This document shows, in pieces, positions 19,535-27,898 of a DNA stretch of 64,000 nucleotides. The position numbers and the translations under genes are program-made. The DNA comes from JACNLN01 sp964626495 (GTDB lineage Bacteria; Fidelibacterota; Marinisomatia; Marinisomatales; CAZVFT01): the NCBI GenBank assembly GCA_964626495.1, contig CAZVFT010000001.1, positions 4,878 through 68,877 on the forward strand, in the 5' to 3' direction. The notes under the pieces were generated by a model. That model was given only the letters and a program-made list of their open reading frames with translations. It was not told the DNA's origin and searched no databases. Position 1 is the first letter of the stretch. Each line of letters starts with the position of its first letter.

Positions 19535-20524
19535 ATGAAGGAATATAAAATTAATGTAGGTATAGTTGGGGTTGGCCGCCTGGGCGTACACCATTTAAAG
19601 CACCTGAAAAATGTGAAAGATGCCTGTTTCGTTGGGGCATACGATGTTAGACCAGAGAGATTAAAAGAGATAGCAAAAGCGTACAACATTAGGGCTTTTG
19701 ATTCATTATCGGCTTTGATAGAAAAGTGTGATGCCCTATCTATTGTGGTCCCAACAAGAGATCACTTTTCAGTAGCGAAGAAATGTATTTCTACAGGCAA
19801 ACACGTATTTATTGAAAAGCCGATATGTAACAATCTTGAGGAGGCAGACGAACTTATCAATATGGCAGATCAAAAAAGTGTTATCATACAAGTGGGCCAT
19901 ATAGAGCGTTTGAATCCAGCGCTATTAGTATTAGACAAACTACCTCTTAAACCCAAATATATAGAAACGCATCGATTGTCACCGTACACGATACGGGGGA
20001 CAGATGTCCCCGTTGTACTAGACTTAATGATACACGATCTGGATGTAATTCTCGCCCTGGTGAAATCGAAAGTAAAAACAGTTCATGCATCAGGTGTTTC
20101 AATTATGACGAATTCTGTGGATATTGCCAATGCTCGCATTAGGTTTGATAATGGGGTGGTAGCCAATTTAACTTCAAGCCGAATTGCAAAAGACTCGGTA
20201 CGGAAGCTAAGGCTGTTCCAAAGAGACATGTATGTGACAATTGATTTCCTGCAGGGACTGACGGATGTATACAGGGTTTTAAATAACCAAGAGGATGATC
20301 CTGAAGCAATTCTCTCTGAGTTTATGGAATATAGAGGAGTAAGGCGTCAAATAGTTTATGAAAAGCCCCCTGTAAAGAAGATAGATGCTCTAAAAGCAGA
20401 AATGCAAAATTTTATAGAATCCATTAAGGGGAAAACCAAGCCCATTGTTTCAGGGAAGGAAGGCAGGGATGTATTGGAGGTGGCTTTAATTGTTCAGGAA
20501 AAAATTGAGCAAGATATTCATTAA
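19535..20524 (+). CDS. Gfo/Idh/MocA-family NAD(P)-dependent oxidoreductase
   Basis: Rossmann-fold sugar oxidoreductase, about 329 aa. The nucleotide-binding motif is VGIVGVGRLGVHHLKHL, followed by the family catalytic region GKHVFIEKPICNNLEEA with the EKP lysine and QVGHIERLNPA. The C-terminal alpha/beta domain contains VLDLMIHDLDVIL with the usual HD pair. An upstream TTG at 19499 is in frame, but the ATG at 19535 starts at the conserved domain and is preferred. It leads a cluster with lpxB and lpxK. Because related enzymes (GnnA) make the 3-amino UDP-GlcNAc used for some lipid A, a role in lipid A sugar modification is plausible but not shown. Confidence 0.85.
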   Translation: MKEYKINVGIVGVGRLGVHHLKHLKNVKDACFVGAYDVRPERLKEIAKAYNIRAFDSLSALIEKCDALSIVVPTRDHFSVAKKCISTGKHVFIEKPICNNLEEADELINMADQKSVIIQVGHIERLNPALLVLDKLPLKPKYIETHRLSPYTIRGTDVPVVLDLMIHDLDVILALVKSKVKTVHASGVSIMTNSVDIANARIRFDNGVVANLTSSRIAKDSVRKLRLFQRDMYVTIDFLQGLTDVYRVLNNQEDDPEAILSEFMEYRGVRRQIVYEKPPVKKIDALKAEMQNFIESIKGKTKPIVSGKEGRDVLEVALIVQEKIEQDIH

Positions 20525-20556
20525 TAAATAAATCACAAGTAATTTATAAGCCCCCT

Positions 20557-21144
20557 ATGATAGACATTAGACAGTTCCTTTTTAAAAATAGAGGATATAC
20601 CCCAATACCAATTGCTTTAGCGATACTGTATTATTCAGATTTTATAAATTTATTTATATACATAGGTATTTTGTTAATTATTATGGGAGAGGGTGTTCGT
20701 TTAAATAGCGTTCGTTACGCAGGTGGATTAACACGGACAAGAAAGGTGGGAGCAAATAAACTATGTGCATCAGGACCTTTTGCATATGTGAGGAATCCGC
20801 TTTATCTTGGCAATGTAATCATTTATACCGGTATTGTTCTATTTGCAGGTGGAAATTATATGTGGGAGATGTTAATAATAACTTTTGGATTTTTTTCTTT
20901 ACAATACTTGTTAATCATTTTTCTAGAAGAAAAAACATTACTTGGCCTATTCGGTCAAGAGTACGAAAGGTATATTGAATCAGTTCCTAGGTTTATCCCA
21001 CGTATAGTTCCCTGGAAGGGAGGGGGAAAAACAGACCCAATGTCGTGGCATTTGACCCTAAAAACAGAAAAACGTACGTTGCAACTTATTATAATTTTTA
21101 TTGTTCTGCTCATTATTAAAACGTATATATTAAACCCAAATTAG
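20557..21144 (+). CDS. isoprenylcysteine methyltransferase-like integral membrane protein
   Basis: 195-aa membrane protein with several hydrophobic helices. The C-terminal part has the ICMT/PEMT-type pattern: GPFAYVRNPLYLGN, then a long helix, EEKTLLGLFGQEYERYIESVPRFIP. In this family the motif binds S-adenosylmethionine for membrane-embedded methyl transfer. The substrate is unknown. It lies between the Gfo/Idh/MocA gene and lpxB, so a lipid or lipid-linked substrate is plausible. Spacing to both neighbours is short (32 and 15 bp), consistent with an operon. Confidence 0.82.
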   Translation: MIDIRQFLFKNRGYTPIPIALAILYYSDFINLFIYIGILLIIMGEGVRLNSVRYAGGLTRTRKVGANKLCASGPFAYVRNPLYLGNVIIYTGIVLFAGGNYMWEMLIITFGFFSLQYLLIIFLEEKTLLGLFGQEYERYIESVPRFIPRIVPWKGGGKTDPMSWHLTLKTEKRTLQLIIIFIVLLIIKTYILNPN

Positions 21145-21159
21145 AAATCATATAAGATT

Positions 21160-22299
21160 GTGGCTGAATTCAATAAAATATTTATTGTTGCGGGGGAAGA
21201 GTCAGGAGACCTACACGGCTCTGCTCTTGTTACGGAACTTTTAAACATAAAACGCAATCTAACCTTTTTTGGAATTGGTGGAAACAGGATGAAGGAAGCA
21301 GGGGTTTCACTTATACACCACGTTGATGAAATGGCGTTAATGGGATTTACTGAAGTCATTAATAAATACATATTTTTAAAATCCGCATTTAATGATTGTA
21401 TGAAAGCAGTAAAAAAAAACAGACCTGCCCGGGCAATATTAATTGACTATCCAGGATTTAACCTGCGTTTAGCAAAAAAGTTAAAGGAGTTAAAAATCCC
21501 CATTACATATTTTATTCCCCCCCAATTATGGGCTTGGAGAGAAGGTCGTATTAAAATAATAAAAGAATGCGTTGATCAAATTTTATCTATTTTCCCCTTT
21601 GAAAAAGAGTGGTATAAAAATCGGGGAGTAGGTGCTATTTTTGTTGGCCACCCTTTTATAGATCGAGAAAAACCGTTAGTTAGTCGTGAGGAGTATTTTT
21701 ATAATCATGGAATACCACAGGAGAAAACAGTTGTTGGGTTGTTTCCGGGCAGTCGTCAACAGGAGGTAGATAAACACGTAGATGTAATGTTTGGGGCAAT
21801 TAAAAAATTAAATGATAGAGGCATTACTTCTATAGGATTAGTTGGGAAAGCTCCAGATGTAATAATACATAAAAATAGAAACGAAAAAAGCATATTTTTA
21901 ATAGATGAAACATTAAAAGCTCTACTTTATTCTGACGTAGCGATTGTTTCATCTGGAACAATCTCATTGGAAACAGCCCTTTTTGATATTCCGGCGGTTG
22001 TGATTTATAAAATGTCATCATCTTCCTGGTTAATAGCAAAAACCTTATCAAAAGTGAAATATGCTTCAATGACAAATTTAATTGCTGGAAAGAAAATCTA
22101 TCCAGAGCTTCTGCAAAAAGAAGCCACAACAGACAACATTGTGGAGAAAATTATACCAATAATTGCTAACCGTTCGGTTAGAACAGACATTATTAAAGGG
22201 TTAATATCGGTTAGAAAACAGTTGGGACAACCGGGTGCAATAAGCAGAGCTGCGGGAAAAATCATCGATAGTTTAAATAAAAACACGGGCCAATCTTGA
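21160..22299 (+). CDS. lpxB: lipid-A-disaccharide synthase
   Basis: Glycosyltransferase (GT19) that joins UDP-2,3-diacylglucosamine and lipid X into the lipid A disaccharide at the inner membrane. 379 aa. Hallmarks are IFIVAGEESGDLHGSALV at the N-terminus, FFGIGGNRMKEAG, YFIPPQLWAWREGRI, FVGHPF, GLFPGSRQQEV and the donor-binding SSGTISLETALFDIPAVVIYK. It starts with GTG. Its stop overlaps the TTG start of the next gene by 4 bp. The end product is lipid A, which shows an outer membrane with LPS. Confidence 0.96.
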   Translation: MAEFNKIFIVAGEESGDLHGSALVTELLNIKRNLTFFGIGGNRMKEAGVSLIHHVDEMALMGFTEVINKYIFLKSAFNDCMKAVKKNRPARAILIDYPGFNLRLAKKLKELKIPITYFIPPQLWAWREGRIKIIKECVDQILSIFPFEKEWYKNRGVGAIFVGHPFIDREKPLVSREEYFYNHGIPQEKTVVGLFPGSRQQEVDKHVDVMFGAIKKLNDRGITSIGLVGKAPDVIIHKNRNEKSIFLIDETLKALLYSDVAIVSSGTISLETALFDIPAVVIYKMSSSSWLIAKTLSKVKYASMTNLIAGKKIYPELLQKEATTDNIVEKIIPIIANRSVRTDIIKGLISVRKQLGQPGAISRAAGKIIDSLNKNTGQS

Positions 22300-22943
22300 T
22301 TATAAAAAAAACATTATTGTTCGTTGAATATATGTTAGGAAGGATATTTATCTTGTTACTGTTTAACCTAAACAGTAAAAAAATTTATAATGAAAAATAT
22401 TTACTCGAAACGTTGAAAAGCAAAAAAAATGTAATCATTTGTTGTTGGCACGGTCGATTGTTATTTCCAGTGTTTTACTTTAAAAACCGCGGTTACTTTG
22501 CTCTGGCAAGTTTACATGGAGATGGAGAAATAATTTCAAGGGTAGGAGAAAGTATTGGATGGAAGATGATTCGAGGTTCAAGTACTAGGGGTGGAAGAGA
22601 GGCATTTAAAAGGATGGTTAAAGCGCTACAAGGAGAAAGCATGGTTGTTGGAATAACGCCTGATGGGCCTAAGGGACCTGAGAGGAAGGTGAAGGTGGGC
22701 GCGGTTAAAGCGGCAACGAGAACCGAAACAGTGATTCTTCCTGTTTCTGGTCAAGCAAGCAGGAGGTGGGAAATTAGGAACTGGGACACTTTTGTGGTGC
22801 CAAAACCCTTTGGAAAAACATGTCTTTTTATGGGAGAACCCATATATGTTAATATTAACAGCAACATAAAAGAAGTTAATAGTAAATTAGAAAACAGCCT
22901 AACCACTGTAATGAAAAAAGCAGATGAGCTTACCAGAAGGTAA
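22296..22943 (+). CDS. DUF374 lysophospholipid acyltransferase-family protein
   Basis: 215-aa protein of the DUF374 family, related to LpxL-type acyltransferases. Conserved elements are ICCWHGRLLFPVF (acyltransferase histidine, though the HX4D spacing is modified), GEIISRVGESIGWKMIRGSSTRGG and VGITPDGPKGPERKVKVGAV. The TTG start overlaps lpxB, and it overlaps lpxK by 20 bp. The position between lpxB and lpxK suggests acylation of lipid A or a related lipid. waaA, which often sits here, is absent. Confidence 0.82.
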   Translation: MIIKKTLLFVEYMLGRIFILLLFNLNSKKIYNEKYLLETLKSKKNVIICCWHGRLLFPVFYFKNRGYFALASLHGDGEIISRVGESIGWKMIRGSSTRGGREAFKRMVKALQGESMVVGITPDGPKGPERKVKVGAVKAATRTETVILPVSGQASRRWEIRNWDTFVVPKPFGKTCLFMGEPIYVNINSNIKEVNSKLENSLTTVMKKADELTRR

Positions 22944-24003
22944 GGCAAAATTTTTATTATTCCCGCTTGCCCTTTTCTATTGGGGGGTTGTATTCTGGCG
23001 GAATCTTTTTTATACTATTGGTTTTTTTGTAATTCGACGAGTGCCAGCATTAACGATAAGCGTAGGAAATTTATCAGTTGGGGGAACAGGGAAAACACCA
23101 GCGGTGATTTACATCGCCCGGCTGTTAAGCAGTAAAAAATTAAAAGTAGTAATTGTTAGTAGAGGATATAGACGAAAGTCATCAGGTACGCTCGTCGTAT
23201 CGGATGGGAGAAAAATTAAGGCGGGCTGGAAGATGTCTGGTGACGAACCGTTCTTAATAGCAAGAAAGTTATTTGGGGTTCCAATTGTTGTAGATGAGAA
23301 TAGGTACCGTGGAAGCCTTTATGCTGTAGAAAAGTTTTCGGCTGATATTATTCTTTTAGACGATGCATTTCAGCACCGAAGCCTTGAACGGGATATTGAT
23401 ATCGTTTTGCTAAACAGTAATGATCCGCCAGAAGCTTATAAGTTAATTCCTTATGGCAAGCTCCGCGAGCCATGGTTTCATCTTCGGAGAGCAGACATTA
23501 TTTTTTGGAGTAAAACAAATTTAGTGGAGCCAGACCCAAATATTCGCAGAAAGGTTCTTCAATCAAATGTTCCAGCATATTTTAGTAAAATGGAGAATCA
23601 CAATCAATTAGTGTCGATGAATGGTAAGGAAATTCCAACACGAACGGTTAAAGGAAAAAAGGCGTTTATATTTTGTGGGGTAGGAGATCCAATTTCATTT
23701 AAAAGGAGTGTTGAAAATACAGGGGTTAAGATTGTAGGATTTAAGATATTTGAAGATCATCACAACTATAATAAAGAAGAATTGAAAGAAATTCTATTAC
23801 TGAGTGATAAAAACGGTGCCGATTATTTAATAACGACAGAGAAAGACATTGTTAAAATTAACAATTGGATTTCTACTGATGCAGCCCTCTTTTCACTTGA
23901 GATTAATTTTATCCCATCAAAAGAAGGAAACAGAGCACTAATACAATTGATTGAAGGGTTGTTAGAGAAAAAGAAGTTATATTCTCCTACTGAACCGCTG
24001 TAA
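22924..24003 (+). CDS. lpxK: tetraacyldisaccharide 4'-kinase
   Basis: Inner-membrane kinase that phosphorylates the 4' position of the lipid A disaccharide. 359 aa. An N-terminal hydrophobic segment precedes the P-loop SVGNLSVGGTGKTPAV. Other family motifs are VVSRGYRRKSSG, DEPFLIARKL and LDDAFQHRSLERDIDIVLL. The ATG at 22924 lies inside the end of the DUF374 gene. The last 17 bp overlap a convergent surface-protein gene on the minus strand, so no terminator fits between them. Confidence 0.95.
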   Translation: MSLPEGKAKFLLFPLALFYWGVVFWRNLFYTIGFFVIRRVPALTISVGNLSVGGTGKTPAVIYIARLLSSKKLKVVIVSRGYRRKSSGTLVVSDGRKIKAGWKMSGDEPFLIARKLFGVPIVVDENRYRGSLYAVEKFSADIILLDDAFQHRSLERDIDIVLLNSNDPPEAYKLIPYGKLREPWFHLRRADIIFWSKTNLVEPDPNIRRKVLQSNVPAYFSKMENHNQLVSMNGKEIPTRTVKGKKAFIFCGVGDPISFKRSVENTGVKIVGFKIFEDHHNYNKEELKEILLLSDKNGADYLITTEKDIVKINNWISTDAALFSLEINFIPSKEGNRALIQLIEGLLEKKKLYSPTEPL

Positions 24004-27000
24004 CGCCCACCGAAAACATTGCTCCAATAAAAGCAAGAAGCAGGGGCCAGCTTGTAGAGATGAATTGCTTTGAGCTGGGATCCTCGAAGACATAGATTTG
24101 AAATTCATGGTTGGTGGTTGCTCCCCGCACATCTGTCGCGGACAAAATAATGTCGTGAGAACCCCTCTGATTTCGTCGGGGTTTCCATTGAAAAACGCCT
24201 GATTCTTCATCAAACCTAGAATGTTCCGGTATTTTTACAGCAGTAAGTTTTATATCGTCGCCATTTAAATCCTCAACAGACAATCGATAACTGTATAAAT
24301 AATCTGTAAGAGCTACCAGTCGTGGCTTGGATATGACTGAAGGTGCCATATTTACAAACACCTCAGCTGTCTGAAAAACCTCTGAATAGCCATCTGATAC
24401 TTTAACCGTGTAAACCTGATTATTGATTTGAGAAGGTGATGGCGTCCATGAGATTTTCCCATCGTGAGCGACCTGCATTCCTTCGAGAGTATGAATCAGT
24501 TCGTAAGTAAGCTCCCCATCTGTGTTTATATCGTCCACGATTAGCTGATATTTATAAAGCTGATTAACCTCAGCTGAGTCAGGAGGTGTAGATACAATCA
24601 TTGCAGGGTGATTAACGTAAATAGAGAACTGTTGTTCGTCGCTGCTATAACCATCAGACACAAGGTAAGTAACGGTATGATAATCACATTGATTTATAGT
24701 CGGCGTCCAGGAAATGACTCCCGTAAGATTATCTATAGTCATCCCATCAGGAAAATCGAGCAACTGATATTTATTAAAGGGAATCTGTTCAATTATAACC
24801 TTTGGTATTTTATTTGCTTTTTCACCTTTGAAAAAGTACCGCAAAAACTGTTCAATTTTAATCGAACGCCCTCCAACATTTTTTGCTATAATAATAAAAC
24901 GGTCGTTTTCGTAAAAAACATCTTGAATATATTTTTTCAGGTTAACACGGGCAGTAAATTTATCTGCTCCCGTCTGTTTTTCTTCCAGCTCGATTACAGG
25001 ACTTTTTTTGCTCTTAAATTCATTAATAAATAAGTCAATATTTTCGCTGTAGACGTCATCTTCAATAATTATAGAATAAACATTGGTGTTTTTAACATCA
25101 TAAATCGGTGTGATTTTTGCCAGCCCTTTGCCAGTCTGCCCCACCCCGATTGTCGGGAGGACTGGCCCACCTGCTCCCGAAGGGCGGGCAGGCAGGGGAG
25201 CAGGTTGTTGAGAAAATGACATTAAGCAACCACGATTCTGGTCTCGAGTTTCGATTTTATACTCAAATTTTTCACCGACAGTCCCAACAGTAATTGGCTC
25301 GGATGTAATTGTGATGGGACCATTCACAAAGAAGTCGAAGGATTTCTCAATGTCAATTTTTCCATCGGAGATTTCAATGATAGCTGTGGAAAAGTCGAAA
25401 TTGTCTTCTGTAGGAGTCCACCGGAGTAAGCCTGTTGTATGATCTATTTGCATTCCTGGGGGCGTTTCCATAGGATTGTAACGAATAACATCAAATTCAT
25501 TGGGATCTTCAACCTCAAACTGAAATACGAATGTGTCAAAGAGAGCTACCATAGTCATTGGAGCAGGAATTGACTTAAGAATAGGAGGATGATTCACAAA
25601 CAGAGAAACATTTTGGGTGTCTGCTACAAAACCGTGATTTACTGTAACCACAAAGCCCTGACGATCAATCTGAGTGTTTTGGGGCATCCAGGTAATGAGC
25701 CCAGTAGTGTCAATCGTCATTCCATGGGGTGATCTGAGCATTGTGTAAACAAGTTCTTCATGCTCACCCGGAAAGAGAACCTCTGTCTGATATTCATAAA
25801 GCTGATCCACTGTAGCTTCGGATTCTGGTTGCGATGTGATAGCAACCTGACCTCGTGAATAAAGAATAAATGTTTGGATGCTCTGATCAAAACCATCTGA
25901 TACCACAACCCGAACGTCGTAAGCTCCTAAATGGGTTTCGTCTGTTTGCCAGAAGACCAACCCATTTTGATCGATGACCATTCCCTCGGGATTTGTTTCA
26001 AGGGAGTAAAGGAGAAAAGCATCTTTATTATAGTCGGATGCGACAACTTGGTATTGAAATGTTGATGTGGCAACAAACTCAACCTTCTCTGGTTCAGAAA
26101 GGATTTTAGGTGGATCATTGACGTAAATCCAGAATCGCGAATCTAATGTAGAGAGTTCAGGAACCATCTGATGGGTAACCTCATTAGTTGACTTATCTGT
26201 AAGGGTTATTATTGTTTCTCCGACCTTCATTTTTATTTGGAAGCTCAACTCATAGGCGCCAAGCTGTCTTTCATCGGGAACCCACTTAACAGAGCGAGTT
26301 TCGTAATGAAAGTACATTCCTCGTGGAGGGGTTTCAACCCATCGGAAACTGTAAAATTCTCTCCCTTCATCTTCAGATATTGTGTATGCAAATGTTTGAA
26401 ACGGTGGCAAAACATATGTAGGGAAAATTCCCGGGGGTAGCGGCTTCCACTCGCTGTATCGCATCATTTGGGGTGCTTGAACAGTCTCTGCAACAGTTTC
26501 AGGCAGAGGCTCTTCAATTTTTTCTTCTGCAATATACGTATCAATTTCAATCTCTTCTGCCAAAATAGGGACTGTTCCGAGCTCAAAATAAAAGACCTCG
26601 CTGGTTTCCCCGGTCCATCCCCCAGCAATTACTGTTCCTAAATAAGCACCATCTACGATTTCTGGAAGGGCGGTGTATATCTGTGCCCCAGCCGCCTCTC
26701 CTTCGCCTGAAATAGAGAAAGACTCCTGGAGCGGTTCAGCGCCAGAGGTAGATCCGTAAACAAGAGTAACAATTCCCTGGTCACCGCTAATGAGAAGGAG
26801 GTCTAATATGTTGTCCTGATTAAAGTCTGCAGTGCCGATGTCTGAAAGGGGTCCTGCATCTATGCCAAGCTCATTAACAGTAATTTTTCGTTCTGTTAGG
26901 GATAGGGAAACAAGATGTCCAGAACGAAAGGGTATAAGCAAATCTTGATTTCCGTCGTTGTTCCAATCAATGGAGGTAATAGATGGGGGAATCATGTTTG

Positions 27001-27862
27001 ACATGCCAGGTATTCGGTTGAGGGCATTGGGTCCCCGAACAAGTTGATCGTTCCGATTTATAAGAGCCTGAACGCGAAGAATGTTCCTTTCTGGACTGAA
27101 GGCAAGAAGATCAGAAAACCCATCATTATTATAGTCCAACCCAGCGACATGAATTTGTCCAAGAGTGGACGAAAATTCATTAAGGGAAAAAGAAGAAACC
27201 TCTGTCAACTGTTGCGGCTCTGTTTTTTCATTAAGACGAAAGATAATAATACCCCTCTCGTCTGCACCCCCCAGCGCCATAGCAATCTCGTCTCTACCGT
27301 CATTGTCAATGTCAATTATATCCAGGTTATTGATCGTTTTGGGGCGTGAAGGTTCAGAGGCTGCCACAGTCAAGCTTGGCTGCAAAGCAAAGGAACCTTG
27401 ATTCAAGTTGAATAGAAAGACAGTAGCGATGGTTGTCTCTTTGTCTTCGGAACTAAAGGAATTTGCTCCAACAATAATTTCAGGGACAGCATTGCCGTCC
27501 ATGTCCGCTATTCGGGCACTAACCAGGCTTGAAATATCAGCAATCTTAATGTCACCATCATCAGAAGGAAACGACCAGACTAACTGAGGAAAGCCAAGCT
27601 CATCAATTTCATAATATCCTGTCAGAGTAACCTTTCTTCCCTCCAGCTGACCCTCTTCAATTGTAAGAAATTCTACAAGATCGTCTTTGTCAAAATCATA
27701 TACTCCATGCATATTAACAATTTTGAATTCAGCTGCAGAGAGACCGGAGGAGATGATAAATGTGAGAACGAAGGTTAAAATAAAAAGAGCGCAGCTATTT
27801 AGAGGCTGGGCATGACGTAAAAATCTTTTAACTGGAGTAGGGTGAAAAATGTAGCGATTCAT
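23987..27862 (-). CDS. large FG-GAP/VCBS and cadherin-like (He_PIG) surface protein
   Basis: 1291-aa predicted exported protein. A signal peptide is at the N-terminus (ALFILTFVLTFIISSGLSA). Residues about 50-430 carry repeated calcium-type loops of the FG-GAP/VCBS kind (DIDNDGRDE, DYNNDGFSD, DWNNDGNQD, DFNQDNILD), likely a beta-propeller. About seven putative-Ig or cadherin-like repeats follow, each with the pattern PxGMxID...GxxxWxPT...VSDG. A hydrophobic C-terminal segment (SWPLLLAFIGAMFSVGVTAV) could be an anchor. One Ig repeat is split near residue 885 by a ~130-residue island whose start is encoded by a GC-rich palindrome. The upstream gene is a shorter paralog. Probably cell-surface adhesion or assembly; function not established. 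Confidence 0.8.
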   Translation of the reverse strand: MNRYIFHPTPVKRFLRHAQPLNSCALFILTFVLTFIISSGLSAAEFKIVNMHGVYDFDKDDLVEFLTIEEGQLEGRKVTLTGYYEIDELGFPQLVWSFPSDDGDIKIADISSLVSARIADMDGNAVPEIIVGANSFSSEDKETTIATVFLFNLNQGSFALQPSLTVAASEPSRPKTINNLDIIDIDNDGRDEIAMALGGADERGIIIFRLNEKTEPQQLTEVSSFSLNEFSSTLGQIHVAGLDYNNDGFSDLLAFSPERNILRVQALINRNDQLVRGPNALNRIPGMSNMIPPSITSIDWNNDGNQDLLIPFRSGHLVSLSLTERKITVNELGIDAGPLSDIGTADFNQDNILDLLLISGDQGIVTLVYGSTSGAEPLQESFSISGEGEAAGAQIYTALPEIVDGAYLGTVIAGGWTGETSEVFYFELGTVPILAEEIEIDTYIAEEKIEEPLPETVAETVQAPQMMRYSEWKPLPPGIFPTYVLPPFQTFAYTISEDEGREFYSFRWVETPPRGMYFHYETRSVKWVPDERQLGAYELSFQIKMKVGETIITLTDKSTNEVTHQMVPELSTLDSRFWIYVNDPPKILSEPEKVEFVATSTFQYQVVASDYNKDAFLLYSLETNPEGMVIDQNGLVFWQTDETHLGAYDVRVVVSDGFDQSIQTFILYSRGQVAITSQPESEATVDQLYEYQTEVLFPGEHEELVYTMLRSPHGMTIDTTGLITWMPQNTQIDRQGFVVTVNHGFVADTQNVSLFVNHPPILKSIPAPMTMVALFDTFVFQFEVEDPNEFDVIRYNPMETPPGMQIDHTTGLLRWTPTEDNFDFSTAIIEISDGKIDIEKSFDFFVNGPITITSEPITVGTVGEKFEYKIETRDQNRGCLMSFSQQPAPLPARPSGAGGPVLPTIGVGQTGKGLAKITPIYDVKNTNVYSIIIEDDVYSENIDLFINEFKSKKSPVIELEEKQTGADKFTARVNLKKYIQDVFYENDRFIIIAKNVGGRSIKIEQFLRYFFKGEKANKIPKVIIEQIPFNKYQLLDFPDGMTIDNLTGVISWTPTINQCDYHTVTYLVSDGYSSDEQQFSIYVNHPAMIVSTPPDSAEVNQLYKYQLIVDDINTDGELTYELIHTLEGMQVAHDGKISWTPSPSQINNQVYTVKVSDGYSEVFQTAEVFVNMAPSVISKPRLVALTDYLYSYRLSVEDLNGDDIKLTAVKIPEHSRFDEESGVFQWKPRRNQRGSHDIILSATDVRGATTNHEFQIYVFEDPSSKQFISTSWPLLLAFIGAMFSVGVTAVQ
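25131..25204. repeat. GC-rich palindrome inside a coding sequence
   Basis: Two adjacent hairpins. CCAGTC (25131-25136) pairs with GACTGG (25160-25165) and encloses CCCGA/TCGGG; CCTGCTCCC (25170-25178) pairs with GGGAGCAGG (25196-25204). The composition contrasts with the AT-rich surroundings. The unit reads through in frame as a Pro/Gly-rich stretch (residues about 887-911) and resembles intergenic palindromes elsewhere in the window. Confidence 0.7.
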
Positions 27863-27898
27863 AGGTGTGAAAAGTTAACCATTTCTATGTTAAACTTT

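Noticed and set aside
24608..25033. 141-codon open frame antisense to the large surface protein
   Set aside because: It lies wholly within the 1291-aa gene on the opposite strand and shows no family motif.
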